From assembly GCA_034766995.1 (NCBI GenBank), contig CM068313.1, forward strand, positions 9,162,461 to 9,226,460: a DNA stretch of 64,000 nt, in the 5' to 3' direction. Under the pieces are notes generated by a model. That model did not search any database, was not told where the DNA came from, and saw only the letters and a program-made list of their open reading frames with translations. The stretch is from Acanthacorydalis orientalis. Lineage: Eukaryota; Arthropoda; Insecta; Megaloptera; Corydalidae. Each line of letters starts with the position of its first letter. Position 1 is the stretch's first letter. This document shows, one piece after another, positions 58,880 to 64,000 of this stretch. The position numbers were made by a program, and so were the translations under genes.

Positions 58880-59148
58880 TTCTAAAAAATTCACAAATGC
58901 TTTTTTGATTCCACAAATCGCAAGAAAAAATCATCATAAAAGAAAGAAAGTATAGAACAATCTAATTTATAAAATACAGATTCTTCTGGTGTTTTAAGGA
59001 GGATGCCATCGCAATCGAAATGCGCACAAGCAACAATAACAACAAAATAATAATCATTTATTAAACATTTCTGATCAGAAATCTTTTTTTGTGGTGTATG
59101 GTATCAAAAAATAATTCATTTATGAAAATGAATTTACTCACTGTTAGA
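58880..59148. repeat. Fold-back repeat family, complete copy
   Basis: Left: TTCACAAATGC and CCACAAATCGCAAGAAAAAA. Centre and right: GAGGATGCCATCGCAATCGA, AATGCGCACAAGCAACAATA, TTTATTAAACATTTCTGATC, TTTTTTTGTGGTGTATG and GAAAATGAATTTACTCACTG. Confidence 0.7.
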
Positions 59149-59421
59149 TAGAACTGTATTTACTAAGAATAAATGAGAATGTAAATGAAACAAGATGTAA
59201 AATGTTAAATATTATATTCTATTGAAATTATATTTGTTGTAAATTATTATAATATGTATAATTTTATTTAAAAAATATATTCCAACTGTTGAGATTTTCG
59301 ATTATAAAAAGAATATTTTAATGATTGGCATTTTGATCAGGATTTATAAGTAGATTATTATAATTGATATAAAAATAATACAGATGTAAATGTGTTTTTT
59401 TTTTGTAAGATGTTGAAGGAA

Positions 59422-59545
59422 TAGGTGTGCACATTAATTCAATGTTTTTTTTTATAGAAAATGAATGTTTGTTTTCAAAAAAATTTAGTACTTTTCAATC
59501 AAAATATCACCCATTATTATTTTGTATAACTTTGCTCCATCTGTA
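59422..59545 (+). mobile_element. Mariner end fragment
   Basis: ATAGGTGTGCACATTAATTC, then the tail through CATTATTATTTTGTATAACT and CTCCATCTGT, the C-terminal side of the deleted mariner family. Broken at a repeat-B-like junction at 59546. The strand is that of the visible terminal repeat; the transposase sense would be minus. Confidence 0.6.
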
Positions 59546-59549
59546 GCAA

Positions 59550-60425
59550 CGACTAGTTTTAGGAAAACTGGTTTTACCAAATAAAAAGTCAAATCATTCA
59601 CAATGACTAAAACAACCAAAACAGTATACCGATAGAATCACAAGTATAAAAATAAACAATTATAAATTTAACAAAATTTTATTATAATAAACATTGCCTG
59701 ATAATACGTGAATAAAGGGGACATATACAATTTTATAATTCATTAAGAGTGTTATAGTGTTTTTATTTTTAAGTATATCTGGCTTCTCTATAAAATGTAT
59801 ATGGCTTCTTTATAACGTGTATAAATAATCTCACCGTTCAAAACAATTATTCCTCATGTATATTTTTGCTAAAAATCGTGAAATGCATTATTTACAGCGA
59901 TCTCTAATTATAAGTTTCAATCATTTTTCGCATCAGGTTAGTAAAAACATCACTAATGTACTTTCTAAATTCTTTTACGGATGCTCTTTTTATATATTTT
60001 CTAAAATCAGTTGTGATATGTTTATTACATGCTCGTCTGTAATCTGTCTCCATTTCATTTTTTTTTTTTATTCATTGATCACTTTTATTTTGTGAATATT
60101 ATTGCTTAAAAGCATGTTAAAAATCGTTGTATGTTTTTTTTCTACTTAAATTCACAAACTATTCTTTTGTAAATATGTTTTTATTTATTTTTCATAAAAA
60201 AAACACCACGGAAGTCGTTGGATCATGTCGAGTACATAATTTAATTTCCAAGAAATAACGGCTGGTAATAAAAACAACCCCGTCCGTTTATAATCCCCTA
60301 GTAAAGTGAATGTGTTCAACTCGTTTATATCCTTCAAGGAACCAAGTCCTTGTTTGTGTATGTCGTGTTTATAGCAATTGACTCATCTAGCCATTTATTT
60401 TTTTCCGTATATATGTTATATATTT
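59550..60425. other. A+T-rich stretch without gene
   Basis: A 79-codon hydrophobic plus frame at 59856 has no support. Confidence 0.4.
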
Positions 60426-60429
60426 ATCC

Positions 60430-60640
60430 CGTCACCCTATATGCGATTTAGATCCGTATCGATGTGAACGACGAAGTCTTCGAATGTTTCCGGGGAATAA
60501 CTCCGAACAAATTCCGGACCACAGCACTAGCGATCGCAGTGTGCTATATAATACAATGCGGCGACTTGCCATACACAGTCAACATCCAACGCAGCTGCGA
60601 TCAATAGAACAGCTGAGGCCATTGAGCTTTTTCACTCCCA
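60430..60640 (+). promoter_or_regulatory. Candidate TATA promoter in G+C-rich island
   Basis: TATATAAT at 60545 and CACAGTC with its A at 60577 are 32 nt apart, a canonical TATA-initiator spacing, in a 200-nt island of markedly lower A+T. Upstream lie paired GAATGTTTCC and CCGAACAAATTCCGGA motifs. Downstream only a 9-codon frame (ATG 60642) is seen, so the product might be a spliced or noncoding RNA. Confidence 0.4.
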
Positions 60641-60649
60641 TATGAAGCT

Positions 60650-61905
60650 TTTTATATATCCATCACATTGAATTTTCATCCATCGAATAAACCCTTATTT
60701 TTATACCCAGTATACCGTTTTATAACAAACTTGCTCGTTACATTATGTAAATTGAATTAAAAATCCAATGTTTATAAATCGTTTCGGTGAAAATCTTTCA
60801 ATTTCTGCTGTTCACATAACAATTTCCGAGAACGTAAATTATTTTCTTTTATTTTTAGTTTTAATTAAAACAAAAATCATCGTTGTTTTTTTTCCTTCTT
60901 TAATTTGACATAAATTATCGTAATCGAGAAATATGATATGTTTATCGATAAAACAAATATTTCTGAAATGAAATAATAAAATAAATTACAATGAAACTAT
61001 TTTTCGACAAGTGAATCTTGAAAATTTTTATAATAAGATAATTCGAAAGAAGTAACTGAAAAATGTTTTGTATATAAGATATAGTTTAAAAAATACAGAA
61101 ACTATAGTGTAGCTCTTATTAAGGTTTAAACTTTTCCACAATATTTTTTTTTTGCAATTTCTAATATATTTGAATTGTTGTTTTCTACCAGTAGCCTCGT
61201 ATACACTTTTTTTATGAATAATAGATCGAACAAGAGTAAAATATTTTTTATATTTTTTGACAGTTTATTAATTTCAGTATTTAATACAGTTACATCATTT
61301 TTTAATGCGATGTCTATTTAAAGATCTATCAGAAATAAAAATTGAATAAATGCGCAGCGATGCAGAACTAATTGTTTATGTAAAACAGATAGCGAGATCT
61401 GACTTTCAATGAAATTTCATGTTTCCATCTCGCCTATTAACATAAAATGCATTCTTTCTATAGTACCGATGTATTTTCTGACTATTTTAATATATTAAAG
61501 GATATTTAACTTTCCTTCTCTACTTTGCTTGTAATTTAAAGTAATCCAAATTTTTCAATAAGCTTCTAACAAGGATAGTTATTAGTTAATGAACATATTT
61601 CGTATTTCTGTCTTTATTCAACTTACTTATACTCTAAAGAATATAAATAAATCTGTAGAAAAATATTAGCATTTATCTTGGATCTATTCGGAATTTTGAG
61701 AGAAATTATCCATACATTTGTTACGTCTATGGATTGTAAATATGATAAAAATATCTAAAAGAATTGGTCTGATTCTTAATTGAATAACACATTTTCAAAT
61801 CTTCTGCTTCTAACAATTATTGTTATGATACTAAAAAAATCCAAACAACAAATGTTCTTAATTTTATTATAAATAAAACAAACTACATGTTATATTAATT
61901 AGAGC
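60650..61905. other. A+T-rich stretch without gene
   Basis: Nothing recognisable. Confidence 0.45.
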
Positions 61906-61909
61906 GCAT

Positions 61910-62235
61910 GTGTTTCTTTCATAAACATTTATTACGTGACATCATGGACGCATAATACATTAAACTCCACAACAATTACTGTCGCTGTCTCATTATATAT
62001 AGAATTCCAGTGACGTAATCGCACTAAAACAATATCCTTATCGTCCGGAATGCTAAAAACTACACAATTCGTGATGAGCGTACATTCACGTATTGTATGT
62101 TTGTTTTTCTCACATCTAACTGTACATTCATATGACGTGCAGTGAAGTGTATATTAATATCGCGTCGATATTGTATTCATTATTCATAGTGCATTTATAC
62201 TTACATTCATACTCGTAGATATGTGTATAGATAAT
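61910..62235. promoter_or_regulatory. Island with repeated ACGT-core motifs
   Basis: ATTACGTGACATCA, AGTGACGTAATC, TTCACGTATT and ATGACGTGC occur within 230 nt in lower-A+T sequence. ACGT cores are bound by CREB/ATF and PAR-bZIP factors. No start of transcription is evident. Confidence 0.25.
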
Positions 62236-62399
62236 GCAGAAAGACTTTTTATAACTAAATCTATATGTTTGCATAGGTTCTCTGGTTTCCTTATTCTTTA
62301 TAGACATTTTAGAAAAGTTTGCAACACTGCTTCAGTATAATTAATACTGATTAAAATGTTAAAATCCAATTAAAAAGTCTTACATTATAGACTATGCAC

Positions 62400-63410
62400 A
62401 GATAAATTCAGTTTCATAAAATCACTTTTCACTCTTCAGAAATTATCATTTTTTTTTTGATCAAAATATTTAATAACTACTTATAAAAGTTACTTTTCCT
62501 CTTCATTTTTATAACCAAAAATATTCAATAAATGATTAGTAGTCATTTATACGCATTTCTTCCATCACCATCCTCAAAGCATCAAAGACAGTGTATTAGT
62601 TATTTCTATACCCAATGTTCGGAGGGTATTTGGTAATCGTAGAAATAAACAGAAACAATAATCAAAAGTAATCGATAATTTCATATTGAACATTTGTGTT
62701 CAAAAATTTTTTTGTGGTTTTGTAAGAGAACAGAAAAAGTCATTTATAAAAATCCAATAATTGAATATTGATCATTTTTGTTACTTGTGTGAATTTCAAT
62801 GACAGTGACTGTCATTCTCAGAGCTCTAACAACAAAAAATCAGTTTTTAAATATTAATCAGTATTTTACAATTAAAAATCTAAAAATCTACGTTATGAAA
62901 ATCATATTTCTGTTCTTAGCCTTCTTCTTGAGTGCGAAAAAGTACCAAAAATATCAAATCAAATTTTCTAAGTTATCCTCATTTTAAATAAATGTTTCTT
63001 GACCCTAATGTTCTAAGAATGGTGGCATCATCATCGAAATACTGTGTCACGGTCAAAATGATCAACGATCAGTTAAAATTTCTGATCAGATTTTTTTAGT
63101 TTTTCGGGCGCGTGAAAACTTCATTTATAAAAAGTAAATAATCTGTTACTTATCTAAATACAGATTATAATTTTTAAAACGTATGAGTTTTGTCAAATAC
63201 ACTTCTGGCACTGTGACAATTCGTTTTCACAAATTAATTCGTCTTTTTCTGTATCTTAACACTCTGAGGAAAATGGTTAGAATCGCTATCGAGATGCACA
63301 TAAGTAACAGTCAAAAATGTTCAATAATTATTTATTGATCATTTTTAATCAAAAACATTTTTTCGAGTTTATGAAATTAGAGAATAAATTATTTGTGAAA
63401 GCCTGATCTT
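62400..63410. repeat. Cluster of three fold-back copies
   Basis: Copies at 62400-62745, 62755-63160 and 63195-63410 follow one another almost without spacing. Diagnostic blocks: AAAATATTCAATAAATGATT, CACCATCCTCAAAGCATCAA, GGTGGCATCATCATCGAAAT, CTGTATCTTAACACTCTGAG and GTTCAATAATTATTTATTGA. The plus frame at 62799 lies wholly in this repeat. Confidence 0.65.
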
Positions 63411-63414
63411 TTAT

Positions 63415-63915
63415 TATATGAGTGTTTTTTTTATTTTAAGTGAATTTAAGTAAATCTTCAACATTTTTAAATATTAGCAGTCAAAAAATTTCTATAATAA
63501 AAAGTCAAACTTGTCTAAATATAGACATTAAAATTTTATAATGTTATATTTTTTTATAAGTCACAAAGCAAATATAATCATATGTTGTTAAATAAATTAA
63601 CTTTTCGTATTTTTACCATCAAATAATAGGTACCAGAGCTCATTGATTTTTTATGTTATCTTAATCATTTTTGTACGTTAAATATTACCGCCAATACCAA
63701 AGAATTTTCTTTAAAAAAATTGCAACAATTGCTCATTGTTTTTATTAGTTGCATTTATTTATAATTTATTTTCAGTGTTTTTCAAAATTGTTTGAGAAAG
63801 GATATCATATACAAGACAAAATTCAAATTGTCAAATTTACATAGATTAGTTATTTCCATAAGTCAAATACAGCAGATGGCTTGCATTTCTTTTAAACGTT
63901 AAGTACGTTAATAGT
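63415..63915. other. A+T-rich stretch without gene
   Basis: Nothing recognisable. Confidence 0.4.
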
Positions 63916-63917
63916 AA

Positions 63918-64000
63918 GTCAGTTATGTGGTGTAGTGGTAATATACTAGTGGTTGTGAAATTGTAATCATAGTTGGTTTGTTGGTTCAAATCTATTTAAA
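63918..64000 (+). other. tRNA-like sequence, degenerate or SINE head
   Basis: TGGTGTAGTGGTAA at 63928-63941 fits RNA polymerase III box A, and GGTTCAAATCT at 63983-63993 fits box B, 55 nt apart. A TGTGAAAT stretch lies where an anticodon loop would be. The acceptor arms do not pair, so this is not a functional tRNA gene as read. A tRNA-derived SINE or a tRNA pseudogene cut by the window edge fits better. Confidence 0.45.

Noticed and set aside
60470..60525. Possible heat-shock or NF-kB sites (GAATGTTTCC, GGGGAATAACTCC)
   Set aside because: Spacing of GAA/TTC units does not fit a heat-shock element, and the kB-like motif is too long by two bases.
260..63410. CRISPR-like array, from the many similar short repeats
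   Set aside because: Repeats are dispersed, diverged, in both orientations and irregularly spaced; this is a eukaryotic interspersed repeat.

Overview
The window is AT-rich (about three quarters A+T by eye), intron-bearing nuclear DNA of an insect. The one firm gene is a 13-exon Vps39 with short GT-AG introns (57-160 nt). That gene, the mariner and hAT remnants and the dense (TA)n microsatellites fit an insect, most likely a hymenopteran. This placement is inference from protein resemblance and was not tested by a search.

Layout. Positions 1-159 hold an open frame that may be the 3' end of a gene entering from the left. From 0.2 to 11.3 kb there is no firm gene: only fold-back repeats, mariner fragments, a hAT-type MITE with a perfect 8-bp target duplication (7.64-8.00 kb), a decayed mariner (9.9-10.7 kb) and a possible first coding exon on the minus strand (5.48-5.57 kb). 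Vps39 (11.45-15.24 kb, plus strand) encodes 869 residues of the HOPS tethering subunit and reads as intact. From 16 to 64 kb there is no gene I can name. This 48 kb looks like intergenic or long-intron DNA, with isolated islands of lower A+T that carry core-promoter motifs, strong splice donors or short signal-peptide-like frames (16.3, 26.1, 31.1, 38.7, 43.7, 47.5-47.9, 50.8, 54.1, 57.4 and 60.5 kb). They may be first exons, alternative promoters or small secreted-peptide genes. None was recognised as a known family.

Repeats dominate. A palindromic (fold-back) family occurs in at least twenty whole or half copies over the full 64 kb. A second family is marked by a CACGTG-containing core. A third is an internally deleted mariner family of about nine pieces. 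About thirty long (TA)n tracts are present, several inside fold-back copies. No rRNA, CRISPR, operon or bacterial feature is present. A degenerate tRNA-like sequence lies at the right edge.
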